Assembly: GCF_026262505.1 (NCBI RefSeq)
Contig: NC_067206.1
Coordinates: 25,063,896-25,127,895, forward strand
Direction: 5' to 3'
Origin: Trichomonas vaginalis G3
Taxonomy: Eukaryota; Parabasalia; Trichomonadida; Trichomonadidae
DNA length: 64,000 nt
Under the pieces are notes generated by a model, which made no database searches, was not told where the DNA came from, and worked only from the letters and a program-made list of their open reading frames with translations. Below are positions 1-8,113 of the stretch, in pieces; within the stretch, counting starts at the first letter, position 1, and every line of letters starts with the position of its first letter. Position numbers and translations under genes: made by a program.

Positions 1-210
1 ATACTCTGCTCTGTTAGGAAATGTTATAAAACTTCTTTTGTCATCTATTTCAATCTCTATGAAATCTGTTTCATCTGTTATGACAAAAGTTGCGATAGTA
101 TTGAAGTCAACAACTCTGAAAGCAAGTGCTTCATTCTGAAGACCTAAGTTTGTTTGTAGCTTTACTGTTCCGTATTCGTTTGGGTCAGTACTTTGCAAAT
201 AGAACAACAT
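1..210 (-). CDS. Partial element protein, N-terminal 70 residues
   Basis: An open frame runs from an ATG at 208-210 leftwards to the window edge. It begins MLFYLQSTDPNEYGTVKLQT and has no stop in 70 codons. A homologous start lies at 16,895, also directly divergent from a fibre gene, which supports it as a real gene. The gap to the fibre start is only 17 bp (211-227), so both genes must share one short bidirectional promoter. I do not recognise the family. Beta-rich spacing of hydrophobic residues would fit a virion structural protein, but that is a guess. Confidence 0.6.
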   Translation of the reverse strand, partial: MLFYLQSTDPNEYGTVKLQTNLGLQNEALAFRVVDFNTIATFVITDETDFIEIEIDDKRSFITFPNRAEY

Positions 211-227
211 TTTATTCTCATTAAAAT

Positions 228-3017
228 ATGACTATTGCTGTATATGCGTATGAAACAAATGAAGCAAGAAGAGCACATGAATTAGTAAACGAAAACTCAA
301 CTTTAACCATTGAAGGTAATGATTTAGTCATTGACGATGGAAAGACTAAAAGAGTCATTGACTTCGATACTTTTAACACTTATGACCCATTCATTACAAC
401 AAGTAAAGTTCCTATCATAAATGATGGAACGGTGCAATATATAAATTCAACAGTAGATGCCTCATTAGTGAAAGTACTAAATGTTCTCATTGAATTGTTA
501 AAGAGCTTTCGATTTGACGACAACATTAAATGCCTAAAGAATTTAGTCATGAATGAGAAACAAATTCTCGGCGTTGCTGGTAGCAGTAATGATGTACACC
601 TTATGACCTTAGAATATTATAACGAACATAAAGATGAACTGAAAGGAGAGAAGGGTGACACTGGACCTCAAGGAATACAAGGTCCTCAAGGAATACAAGG
701 ACCTCAAGGCGAAAACGGTTTGGATGGAAAGGATGGAAAGGATGGAAAAACTGCTAAATCATGGATATGGGACCTTATAAATACTGGTTTAACAGCTGCT
801 TCATATGGAGTTCTTCAATACCAAATCGGAAAGATATGGGCTGTACTTGGTGAAGAAGCTTTAGATGACGTCAAAAATGCTTTGAACTTCATTTCAAATG
901 GTTCTGATACTATTAAAACTTTATCTGGTTGGATGCAAGAAACAAGGAGTCAAATAGATACTGTAAGACGTATAGCAAACAATGCACGTACGGGATTGGA
1001 TACTTTACGAGAAGCACAAAATACACTAAAGGAAGCAAATGATATTCTTGGCTCAGTATCAGACATGCATGAAGATTGGCTTAAAGGTATTGACAAATCT
1101 TTAAAAAATCACAGTCAGTCTATTGCTGACTACAAGAAAAGTATAGATTTTTTACATAGTGCTATGGACGTACATGATGGAAGTATAAAGAACTTACTTA
1201 ATGCTAACAATAACTTACCAGGAACTATTAAAACATTCATAAAGTCCTTTGTAAAGCCTGGTGCTCTAACATTTAGGTCTTTGAGAGCAAGAGCATTGAA
1301 GTCAAGAGATGCAGAAACTCCAACAGAACCTACAGAGGAGCCACCAAAACCAACGGCAAATGAAATATTGTTCGAGTATTTTCCAAGATACTCTGTCCTC
1401 ATTGCATACATTCAAGAAATACTTAAGAAAGGTGACTTGACTTTGGGGGATGATGAAAGTTCTGTATATCTTTCGTTCCAATTCCAAATAGCAGAACTTT
1501 TGAGACAGATATGCTTAATGTATGACAACATCTCTGATTTCACAAGATATGACGACGACCATGACCCCGAACACGGTGAAGAAGAAGTTTTACAAACATC
1601 CATTAAGACAGGAAAGGTTTTAACTCAAAGTCTCATTATTGACACCAAAGATGGCGAAGTGGACGTTCTTCAAGAGCTGAAGAAAAATACTTCTTCGGGA
1701 GGTGGTGGTAGGCATGAACTTGAAATAAATGAGATAGAAGAGAAATTAGCCGAAAAAGCAGACAAAAACCATGTTCATTATATAAGTTCAGATGAACAGA
1801 TTATAACGGACTATCATGGATATTTAACACAGGGTGAAAAAGTGAATACGAAAAATGTTAATGAAAGAAGATATAAATTCATTCGTGCTAAAGGTTATGA
1901 CATATGTTGTACTGTACAGTATGACACAGGTATAGCACCACAAGCATTTGGTTATAACGCTGAAATTTATGCTTCATACTTCTTTGTTAACGGTGTATTA
2001 GTTGAACCAAGATTTACTTTGAGAGTTAAGTCAAAAATAACTTTTGAAGATGCTATTAAAAGTAAAGCTGACAAAACAGAACTTGACGCAACGAACAAAG
2101 TTTTGAAATCTCATAAACACAATATCTCCGATATAAATGAGCTTCAAACTTCTTTAGACAGTAAAGCAGACAAAGATGAACTAGACGCAACGAACAAAGT
2201 TTTGAAATCTCATAAACACAATATCTCCGATATAAATGAACTTCAAGCTACATTAAATAGTAAAGCAGATAAAAATCATACACATAACTCCTTCACAACC
2301 GTTGCTATAGAAAACATTGAAGGAACGATTGGCGGAATTGGTGGAGATGCTTTATATTTTAAACCTCCTAACTTTCCACAAGGTTTAACATCGAATGAAA
2401 ACATAACAACGAAGCAAGAAATTAGATGTAGAAATGTTTATGTCATGGATGATGAAAATAATATTAAATTCACTGCTCAAAATTTATATGATAAGAAAGC
2501 CGACAAAACTTATGTAGATGAAAATTATGTGAAGAAGTCAGAAGTAAATGAGGTGGTTAATGGTAAAATTAATGAAATATTGCAAGCTATATATCCTATC
2601 GGTGCTTTATATACATCAATGAATTCAACAAATCCGGCAAGTGTTTTAGGTTTTGGTACGTGGCAGCAGATTGTAGATAAATTCCTCTATTGTGCTAACT
2701 CATCAAATCAAACAGGTGGTTCAAAGAAAATTTTAGAAGCAAACCTTCCACCACATAAACATACAGGAACTACAAACACAACAGGTAATCATTCACATTC
2801 AATGACAAAAAGAGGTTATATAAATCTTGCGGCAGGTTCTGATAGACGAGGTATGAATAGATATGATATTTCAAGTGACCCAGTAGATTCAAGCACGGGT
2901 ATTTTCTGTGAAACCGCAGGAAATCATTCACACACTTTCACAACAAATTCAACAGGCTCGGGTGAAGATTATATGCCACCTTATGTGACTGTATTCACAT
3001 GGTACCGCGTTCAATGA
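228..3017 (+). CDS. Fibre protein: collagen-like stalk plus phage-type tail-collar tip
   Basis: This is a 929-residue protein. Residues 1-135 form a head that is shared with the other copy in this window. Residues about 138-175 are a collagen-like Gly-X-Y run (GPQGIQGPQGENGLDGKDGK). Next come heptad-rich stretches, then repeated modules of the type KADK..L...HKHNISDINELQ. Residues from about 785 to the end match the tail-collar domain of phage short tail fibres: PIGALYTSMNSTNP, a GTWQQI motif, GGS, HKHTGTT, NHSHS and a final MPPYVTVFTWYRVQ. HxH pairs in this family bind metal in the trimeric tip. The likely role is a trimeric receptor-binding fibre of the virion. It is followed 19 bp later by the integrase. 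The copy reads open from end to end. Confidence 0.8.
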   Translation: MTIAVYAYETNEARRAHELVNENSTLTIEGNDLVIDDGKTKRVIDFDTFNTYDPFITTSKVPIINDGTVQYINSTVDASLVKVLNVLIELLKSFRFDDNIKCLKNLVMNEKQILGVAGSSNDVHLMTLEYYNEHKDELKGEKGDTGPQGIQGPQGIQGPQGENGLDGKDGKDGKTAKSWIWDLINTGLTAASYGVLQYQIGKIWAVLGEEALDDVKNALNFISNGSDTIKTLSGWMQETRSQIDTVRRIANNARTGLDTLREAQNTLKEANDILGSVSDMHEDWLKGIDKSLKNHSQSIADYKKSIDFLHSAMDVHDGSIKNLLNANNNLPGTIKTFIKSFVKPGALTFRSLRARALKSRDAETPTEPTEEPPKPTANEILFEYFPRYSVLIAYIQEILKKGDLTLGDDESSVYLSFQFQIAELLRQICLMYDNISDFTRYDDDHDPEHGEEEVLQTSIKTGKVLTQSLIIDTKDGEVDVLQELKKNTSSGGGGRHELEINEIEEKLAEKADKNHVHYISSDEQIITDYHGYLTQGEKVNTKNVNERRYKFIRAKGYDICCTVQYDTGIAPQAFGYNAEIYASYFFVNGVLVEPRFTLRVKSKITFEDAIKSKADKTELDATNKVLKSHKHNISDINELQTSLDSKADKDELDATNKVLKSHKHNISDINELQATLNSKADKNHTHNSFTTVAIENIEGTIGGIGGDALYFKPPNFPQGLTSNENITTKQEIRCRNVYVMDDENNIKFTAQNLYDKKADKTYVDENYVKKSEVNEVVNGKINEILQAIYPIGALYTSMNSTNPASVLGFGTWQQIVDKFLYCANSSNQTGGSKKILEANLPPHKHTGTTNTTGNHSHSMTKRGYINLAAGSDRRGMNRYDISSDPVDSSTGIFCETAGNHSHTFTTNSTGSGEDYMPPYVTVFTWYRVQ

Positions 3018-3036
3018 AATCTTTATTTTTACTTAA
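3018..3036 (+). promoter_or_regulatory. Late-type promoter before integrase
   Basis: The 19-bp spacer between the fibre stop and the integrase ATG contains CTTTATTTTTACTTAA. The same T-rich block with TTTATTTTTA precedes the second integrase (20,088-20,106), the capsid genes and several other element genes, so it is a plausible initiator-type promoter. Function is inferred from recurrence only. Confidence 0.5.
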
Positions 3037-4122
3037 ATGAGTTTAAAAGAAGTATTCGAACAACATCCATGGAGGTCATTTAAGAAATTCAATGAAGCTG
3101 CAAAGAGTTGGGGATTTACTAACAGAGCTGAAGTGAAAAGGTTCTTTGACAAAAATGTTGTACATCAAACAAAAATAAATCCTTACGACTACTTTTTACC
3201 AATTTACTCCAACACTCCAGACGCATACCAATTTGACACACTCATTCAAAGCAGAAAAGGAGGACATAAACCATTCCTCATCTTCATAAATGTTAACACT
3301 CGTAAAGCATATGCATATCCAATGAGGAACAAAGGAACTCGTGAAGTGTTAAGAGTTTTACAAAAGTTTGCAGCAGAACATAACCCAAGTACTTTAACAT
3401 CAGACCAAGACAGTGCATACCTCAGCAACGAAATCACAGAATTTCTCATTAAGCATAACATAACTCACTACACTACTGAAGACCATAACCATAACATACT
3501 CGGTATCATTAACCGCTTCATAAGAACGCTCAGAGATTTAAACCAAGAGCGAGACTTTACCGAAGAAACAATGAAACATTTCATAGAAGTTTACAATTCC
3601 TCAACACATTCTAAAACAGGACATACACCAAATTCAATGACACAACAACAAGAAGAAAAGTATATACAAAAGAAACGAAGTCAAACACAAAATATCAGAA
3701 ATTCAACACAATTTACTCTCATTCCTGGTACAAAAGTTTGTGTAGTTCTTGACGACAAACCGTTGACAAAGAAACGTTTAAGGTTAAGTCGAAATTATTA
3801 TATCGTAGACTCTACGCAAGGTAATGGATATCTTATAAAAGCTGCTGACGACTCCATAGCATTTTACCCTCGTCATAAATTAGTTGAAAGTAGTAATGGC
3901 GAACTTGCTGAAACCATTGACGAAGCAAAGCGAGGAGTGGTTATTGAAATACTTGGCTACAACATAAACGATGACACTTATAAAGTAAGATATGAAGGAG
4001 GCGTTGAAGATGTTATACCATCTAAGAACTTGAGAGAGTCAAAGCCGACACATCTGGGACCATTAGAGCGGGAGTATTGGAAAGACAAAAATATGCCAGA
4101 AAGAATAAGAAAATTCTTCTAA
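3037..4122 (+). CDS. INT: Polinton retroviral-type integrase (DDE family)
   Basis: This 361-residue protein would catalyse insertion of the element. An N-terminal helical segment precedes an RNase H-fold core at about residues 55-200: YQFDTLIQSRKGGHKPFLIF opens with the first Asp, STLTSDQDSAYLS carries the second, and NILGIINRFIRTLRDL fits the terminal catalytic-helix region. A C-terminal part from about residue 230 holds an SH3-like/chromo-like segment (GTKVCVVLDD, VIEILGYN..DDTYKVRYEGG.EDVIPSKNL). Length and order suit Polinton integrases. A second copy at 20,107 differs at about seven residues. The frame is whole. Neighbours are the fibre gene upstream and the early cassette downstream. 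Confidence 0.85.
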   Translation: MSLKEVFEQHPWRSFKKFNEAAKSWGFTNRAEVKRFFDKNVVHQTKINPYDYFLPIYSNTPDAYQFDTLIQSRKGGHKPFLIFINVNTRKAYAYPMRNKGTREVLRVLQKFAAEHNPSTLTSDQDSAYLSNEITEFLIKHNITHYTTEDHNHNILGIINRFIRTLRDLNQERDFTEETMKHFIEVYNSSTHSKTGHTPNSMTQQQEEKYIQKKRSQTQNIRNSTQFTLIPGTKVCVVLDDKPLTKKRLRLSRNYYIVDSTQGNGYLIKAADDSIAFYPRHKLVESSNGELAETIDEAKRGVVIEILGYNINDDTYKVRYEGGVEDVIPSKNLRESKPTHLGPLEREYWKDKNMPERIRKFF

Positions 4123-4229
4123 ACTTTTTCATTAGATGTAAATCAGACATGAACGAGAACAGTCATGATATCATTAATGGTACCATTTATTTTAACATAA
4201 AGACTCAAAGTGGTGGGCATAACCATGAC

Positions 4230-4497
4230 CCAAAATAATGTTTAGGGTAGAAGGTTAGATCTACCCCGTTTTCTAACCTCTTTTCTACCCTCATGAATTT
4301 TCATGAATTTTCGTGAATTTTCATGAATTTTCGTGAATACTACCCTCATTCCTACCCTTGTTTGGTGGGAATGTCGACATTAAAAGTGTGACAACATGAC
4401 ATTTTGACAACATTTACGGAAATGAATTGTTTTTGGGGTAGATGGGTATATCTAACCTCTTTTCTACCCTCATGAATTTTCATGAATTTTCTCAAGA
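4230..4497. repeat. Palindrome and short direct repeats behind the integrase
   Basis: The gene-free spacer holds an AGATCT-centred palindrome relative near 4,257 (GTTAGATCTACC), several copies of TCATGAATTTTC/TCGTGAATTTTC in tandem (4,292-4,338 and again 4,471-4,493), and GACAACATGACATTTTGACA near 4,392. The last motif returns near 59,365 and inverted near 62,120 in element D. The block looks like a control or terminator region shared between element families. Confidence 0.6.
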
Positions 4498-4553
4498 TAG
4501 AAAAAATAACGCTAGTTTTATTTTTTTCTAACTTTTTATTTTGTATAAAAGAT
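4498..4553 (+). promoter_or_regulatory. Early-type promoter
   Basis: The segment reads AAAAAATAACGCTAG, then a T-rich stretch, then TTTTGTATAAAAGAT directly before ATG. The layout (ATAACG box, about 35 bp of T-rich DNA, TGTATNTAAGA box, ATG) recurs before the KilA-N genes at 5,875, 6,574 and 21,373 and, inverted, before those at 58,236, 58,936 and 60,618. Confidence 0.55.
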
Positions 4554-5519
4554 ATGATTTCAACAATCGACACAACAACACTTCAAGCCGCGAACGGCGG
4601 GACTCTGTTCACAACAACAGCACCAAACTTGTTAGTCATGAATCCAACATCTATGTTAGTTGAGATGAAAAACTTCATTCCTTCTTCATATAGTTTTGGA
4701 ACAGAAATACAAAGAATAAAGCAAGAACTTTTAACAAGTAATTTAGACTGTTGTGTGAAAGATGAACAAAATGAACAGTATCTTTACGACATGCAGGACA
4801 TTATTGACCATTTACCCAAATTGCCTGAAATCCAACAACAAAAGCTCACTATTCCTGAATTCGATGAAATAGAAGTGAAACCAACTGACTCAGTAGAAAT
4901 AAAGAAGTTCATACGTAAAGTAAATTATGAGTTTCTAGGATATCATTGCAACCATAAGGTTATGGACAAAGATTGTGATATGGTATATAAAAACATCTCT
5001 GACATATATAAATCGGAGGAGTTTAAGACATACGACAACTTTGTTTCATTAGTTGCAGAATGTGTATGGCAGATAAGAGATAAAGATAAAAGATGTAAAG
5101 TATGGAATGAACAAATAAAACCAACAGCTTTTGAGTTAAAGAAAACCATTGACGCCTTAGTTGTTCTAGCAGGTCAAATTTCAATGTATAACGCAAAAAT
5201 GAACCCACAATGTTCTAAATGTAAAGCAGCAATGAGGAAATATAACTACTCCGTCAAAGAGATAGAACGTATGAGAAACGACTATGCTGACTTAAAGAAA
5301 GAAGTAGAGAAACCAGCAGAAGATAAAATGGACATGTTAGCATTTCTGAACAAAAACTATCCGACAGTTGACGATTTCCTATTATCTGATGTCAAGAAGA
5401 AATATAAAGAAACCTTCGGCATAGTTAAAATTTTTGATATCCTTCGTGAAGAAATAGAAGCTACAAAACTGTTTAGAATCTCACAAATTCATAACGTTTA
5501 CCATGTAAAACGGTTATGA
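4554..5519 (+). CDS. Conserved early-cassette protein, Cys-containing, unknown function
   Basis: I chose the ATG at 4,554 (MISTIDTTTLQAANGG) because the promoter-like TGTATAAAAGAT lies just before it; an in-frame ATG at 4,482 falls inside the promoter block. The product is about 321 residues, mostly helical and charged, with CNHKVMDKDCD near the middle and CSKCKAAMRKYN about two thirds along, which could form a small zinc site. The C-terminal half is predicted coiled coil. A close homologue lies at 59,704-60,618 in element D, next to the same two KilA-N genes, so the three genes form one early cassette. No known family recognised; the location suggests a regulatory or replication-associated role. 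Confidence 0.65.
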   Translation: MISTIDTTTLQAANGGTLFTTTAPNLLVMNPTSMLVEMKNFIPSSYSFGTEIQRIKQELLTSNLDCCVKDEQNEQYLYDMQDIIDHLPKLPEIQQQKLTIPEFDEIEVKPTDSVEIKKFIRKVNYEFLGYHCNHKVMDKDCDMVYKNISDIYKSEEFKTYDNFVSLVAECVWQIRDKDKRCKVWNEQIKPTAFELKKTIDALVVLAGQISMYNAKMNPQCSKCKAAMRKYNYSVKEIERMRNDYADLKKEVEKPAEDKMDMLAFLNKNYPTVDDFLLSDVKKKYKETFGIVKIFDILREEIEATKLFRISQIHNVYHVKRL

Positions 5520-5814
5520 ATAATGAGGGTAGAAATGAGGGTAGATCTAACCTTCTACCCTAAACATTATTTTTGCTGAATTCAGCACAAAATTCTGAGT
5601 AAAATGGCATATGGCACGTGTCAAACCGTTGAGTTTTCACAAATTCATAACGTTTACCATGTAAAACGGTTATGAATAATGAGGGTAGAAATGAGGGTAG
5701 AAATGAGGGTAGATCTAACCTTCTACCCTAAACATTATTTTTGCTGAATTCAGCACAAAATTCTGAGTAAAATGGCATATGGCACGTGTCAAACCGTTGA
5801 GTTTTCACAAATTT
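5481..5814. repeat. About 156-bp tandem duplication over a gene end
   Basis: The block starting TCACAAATTCATAACG at 5,481 repeats at 5,637. Each copy holds the 3' end of the preceding gene, GGGTAGATCTAACC, CTACCCTAAACATTATTTTT, the 14-bp palindrome TGCTGAATTCAGCA and a GGCACGTGTC box. The second copy has one additional short GAGGGTAGAAAT unit. It is a recent local duplication of a terminator-like module. Confidence 0.8.
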
Positions 5815-5874
5815 TAAAAAATAAAGTTAGATTTTTTTTTATTTATTTTTTTATCCTGTATATAAGAAACAGTA
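5815..5874 (+). promoter_or_regulatory. Early-type promoter
   Basis: AAAAATAAAGTTAG, a long T-rich run and CCTGTATATAAGAAACAGT lead straight to the ATG at 5,875. It matches the other early cassette promoters. Confidence 0.5.
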
Positions 5875-6486
5875 ATGTTAAAGGTTGAGTTTGAAACAGT
5901 TAGAAAGATAGACAATGACACCAAAGTGGTTAGAATAGGTTATTTAAACGTAAGATACTCAAAGAAATACAACAAATATTCTTTGTCAGACATTATATCT
6001 CCATCTGGAAAGAAAACAAACGACTGGGTTAGAAATGCTTCAACTCAGAAAATTTTGACAAGAAATCCTGAGCTTATGATATCAGTAGCATTTCATGGAA
6101 CAAGAGCATATCTTATAGACAAAAGTCTTATACCAATAGTTTTGTTATGGATTGACCCAGTTGTTGGATATAACTTCATAACTTATGGTTCATTCGATAC
6201 GGAACGTTGCAGTGAAGGCTTACTTTACATCGTTCAGAAACCGAAGGACTTCAACACAAAAAGATATAAGATAGGAAGGACATATAATATAACTCAAAGA
6301 TATGACAGTACAGTCAATAGAGTCAAGGTTGTGTTCGTTAATGATATGAGAGCTGCTGAAACAGAACTGCTTGAAGTTTTTGAGAAAATGTATGGTGCTC
6401 CCACGAAAGGTAAAGAAACTTTCGAAGTAGATGAGATAGATAGTGCTATAAAATTATTTGACGAAGTTGCTGAAAAATACATGTAA
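5875..6486 (+). CDS. KilA-N plus T5orf172 (GIY-YIG-like) protein
   Basis: A 203-residue protein with two domains. Residues about 20-100 resemble KilA-N/Bro-type DNA-binding domains: KYSLSDIISPSGK, NDWVRNAS, then LMISVAFHGTRAYLIDKSLIPIVLLWIDP. Residues about 115-203 match T5orf172/MUG113, a GIY-YIG nuclease relative: GLLYIVQKP...KRYKIGRTYNITQRY, then AAETELLEVFEKMYG and GKETFEVDEI. Such fusions are common in large DNA viruses and phages and are thought to bind DNA; nuclease activity is not proven here. It has an early-type promoter and a close homologue at 58,325-58,936. Confidence 0.75.
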   Translation: MLKVEFETVRKIDNDTKVVRIGYLNVRYSKKYNKYSLSDIISPSGKKTNDWVRNASTQKILTRNPELMISVAFHGTRAYLIDKSLIPIVLLWIDPVVGYNFITYGSFDTERCSEGLLYIVQKPKDFNTKRYKIGRTYNITQRYDSTVNRVKVVFVNDMRAAETELLEVFEKMYGAPTKGKETFEVDEIDSAIKLFDEVAEKYM

Positions 6487-6519
6487 AGCGTTTATTTTTG
6501 GTCTTTTGTGAAAGTCAGA

Positions 6520-6573
6520 AAATAACGCCAATTTTTTCTAACAAAATTTTTTATCTTGTATGTAAGAACAGCA
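6520..6573 (+). promoter_or_regulatory. Early-type promoter
   Basis: AAAATAACGCCA, T-rich DNA and TTTTTATCTTGTATGTAAG lead to the ATG at 6,574. An upstream in-frame ATG at 6,556 overlaps the TGTATGTAAGAA box and is not the likely start. Confidence 0.5.
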
Positions 6574-6911
6574 ATGTCAACATCAGTTATCGTTCATGAA
6601 GCCATTAATGAAGAATATGAATACATACAGTATAACAAACAATTGAGACTCATTCGTTCAGTCAAAGATGACATGTACCAAATGCAAAGTATTTTGACAG
6701 CATGTTTTGCTCCAGAGAATAAAACACCAAATGAATGGTTTGAATTAAATAGCACTCATGAACTTCTCAGCGAGTTTGAACATGCAGAACTTAAAAAGAT
6801 GTACCAAGACAGACAAAACTTACCAACACATCTGAAAGGTATATATGTTCATAAGTTCCTAGTTAGTTCAATAGCAATGTGGGCTTCACCTCGTTATGCT
6901 TGTTATATTTT
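6574..6911 (+). pseudogene. KilA-N protein gene, incomplete copy
   Basis: The start MSTSVIVHEAINEEYEYIQYNK matches the gene at 57,457-58,236. The region GIYVHKFLVSSIAMWASPRYA is the end of a KilA-N domain. The copy is incomplete compared with that homologue: a satellite-like array occupies the place where the rest would be expected, and the array units themselves contain the AATGTGGGCTTCACCTCGTT stretch of this gene. It belongs to the early cassette and has an early-type promoter. Confidence 0.7.
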
Positions 6912-7513
6912 CGTGAATTCAGCACGAAGTGAAGGTTTGCACTTCGTCAAAATGTGGGCTTCACCTCTACCCTAAACATTATTTTTCGTGAATTCAGCAC
7001 GAAGTGAAGGTTTGCACTTCGTCAAAATGTGGGCTTCACCTCGTTATGCTTGTTATATTTTCGTGAATTCAGCACGAAGTGAAGGTTTGCACTTCGTCAA
7101 AATGTGGGCTTCACCTCTACCCTAAACATTATTTTCGTGAATTCAGCACGAAGTGAAGGTTTGCACTTCGTCAAAATGTGGGCTTCACCTCGTTATGCTT
7201 GTTATATTTTCGTGAATTCAGCACGAAGTGAAGGTTTGCACTTCGTCAAAATGTGGGCTTCACCTCTACCCTAAACATTATTTTCGTGAATTCAGCACGA
7301 AGTGAAGGTTTGCACTTCGTCAAAATGTGGGCTTCACCTCGTTATGCTTGTTATATTTTCGTGAATTCAGCACGAAGTGAAGGTTTGCACTTCGTCAAAA
7401 TGTGGGCTTCACCTCTACCCTAAACATTATTTTCGTGAATTCAGCACGAAGTGAAGGTTTGCACTTCGTCAAAATGTGGGCTTCACCTCGTTATGCTTGT
7501 TATATTTTCGTGA
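6912..7513. repeat. Satellite with higher-order structure, about 149-bp dimers
   Basis: About eight units of 74-75 bp alternate in two forms that share the first 54 bp (CGTGAATTCAGCACGAAGTG onwards) and differ in the tail: one ends CGTTATGCTTGTTATATTTT, the other TACCCTAAACATTATTTT. The pair repeats about four times. Each unit has the hairpin CGAAGTG/CACTTCG. One tail type comes from the adjacent KilA-N gene, the other from the terminator-like module, so the array was built from local pieces. Confidence 0.9.
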
Positions 7514-7550
7514 TGTTAGATATGAAGACTAAGCAAAAATATATTTTTGC

Positions 7551-8024
7551 TTAAATGACGTCAGGGTCAATTTCTTCAACCATTTCACTTCCTTCGTCAA
7601 TGTCAATAGAAGCTTCTTCAACCTTTGGTAAGAACTTTTGTATAACATCTTTATTCGTTATTGTCTTCAGAGATGAAGGATAATATTTCACAGATGTTTC
7701 ACCCTTCTTATATTCTTTCTGTTCGGAAAGATTCATAGCAATACTGAAGAAGTCAATGTTGGAGTTCTTTATAACAGTATAATGAGTATCTTTGACATTC
7801 ACGAAGAAACCCTTTTGTTTCAAAACTACTGCTAACTTTTGTGAAGTATAACGTTTGCGGTCAATGACAATAGCTAATGGTCTGACATACTGACCGAACT
7901 TAGATTCTTTCACAAACTTCTTGTTCAAGATAACATTGACGTTTGAGGCATTATTGAACTCATTCTTGATGGCATTAGCGAGAGCATTGTATGAAAAGAA
8001 CTTGCAATCTTGCATGTGTTTCAT
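7551..8024 (-). CDS. Small element protein divergent from polymerase gene, unknown
   Basis: A 157-residue protein starting MKHMQDCKFFSYNALANAIK. A basic middle (VRPLAIVIDRKRYTSQKLAV, VVLKQKGFFVNV) suggests nucleic-acid binding, and the C-terminus is acidic (EEASIDIDEGSEMVEEIDPD). It starts 90 bp from the polymerase gene on the other strand, and the spacer carries AATAACTTAAAAAAAATCTA and T-rich runs that may serve both genes. No homologue elsewhere in the window. I do not recognise it; a terminal protein or replication accessory is conceivable from position only. Confidence 0.55.
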   Translation of the reverse strand: MKHMQDCKFFSYNALANAIKNEFNNASNVNVILNKKFVKESKFGQYVRPLAIVIDRKRYTSQKLAVVLKQKGFFVNVKDTHYTVIKNSNIDFFSIAMNLSEQKEYKKGETSVKYYPSSLKTITNKDVIQKFLPKVEEASIDIDEGSEMVEEIDPDVI

Positions 8025-8113
8025 TAAAATAAAAATATTAAATTATTTTGAAAAATAACTTAAAAAAAATCTAATTTTTTTTTCTAAGAAATTTTTTTTA
8101 TTTCCTACTAAAG

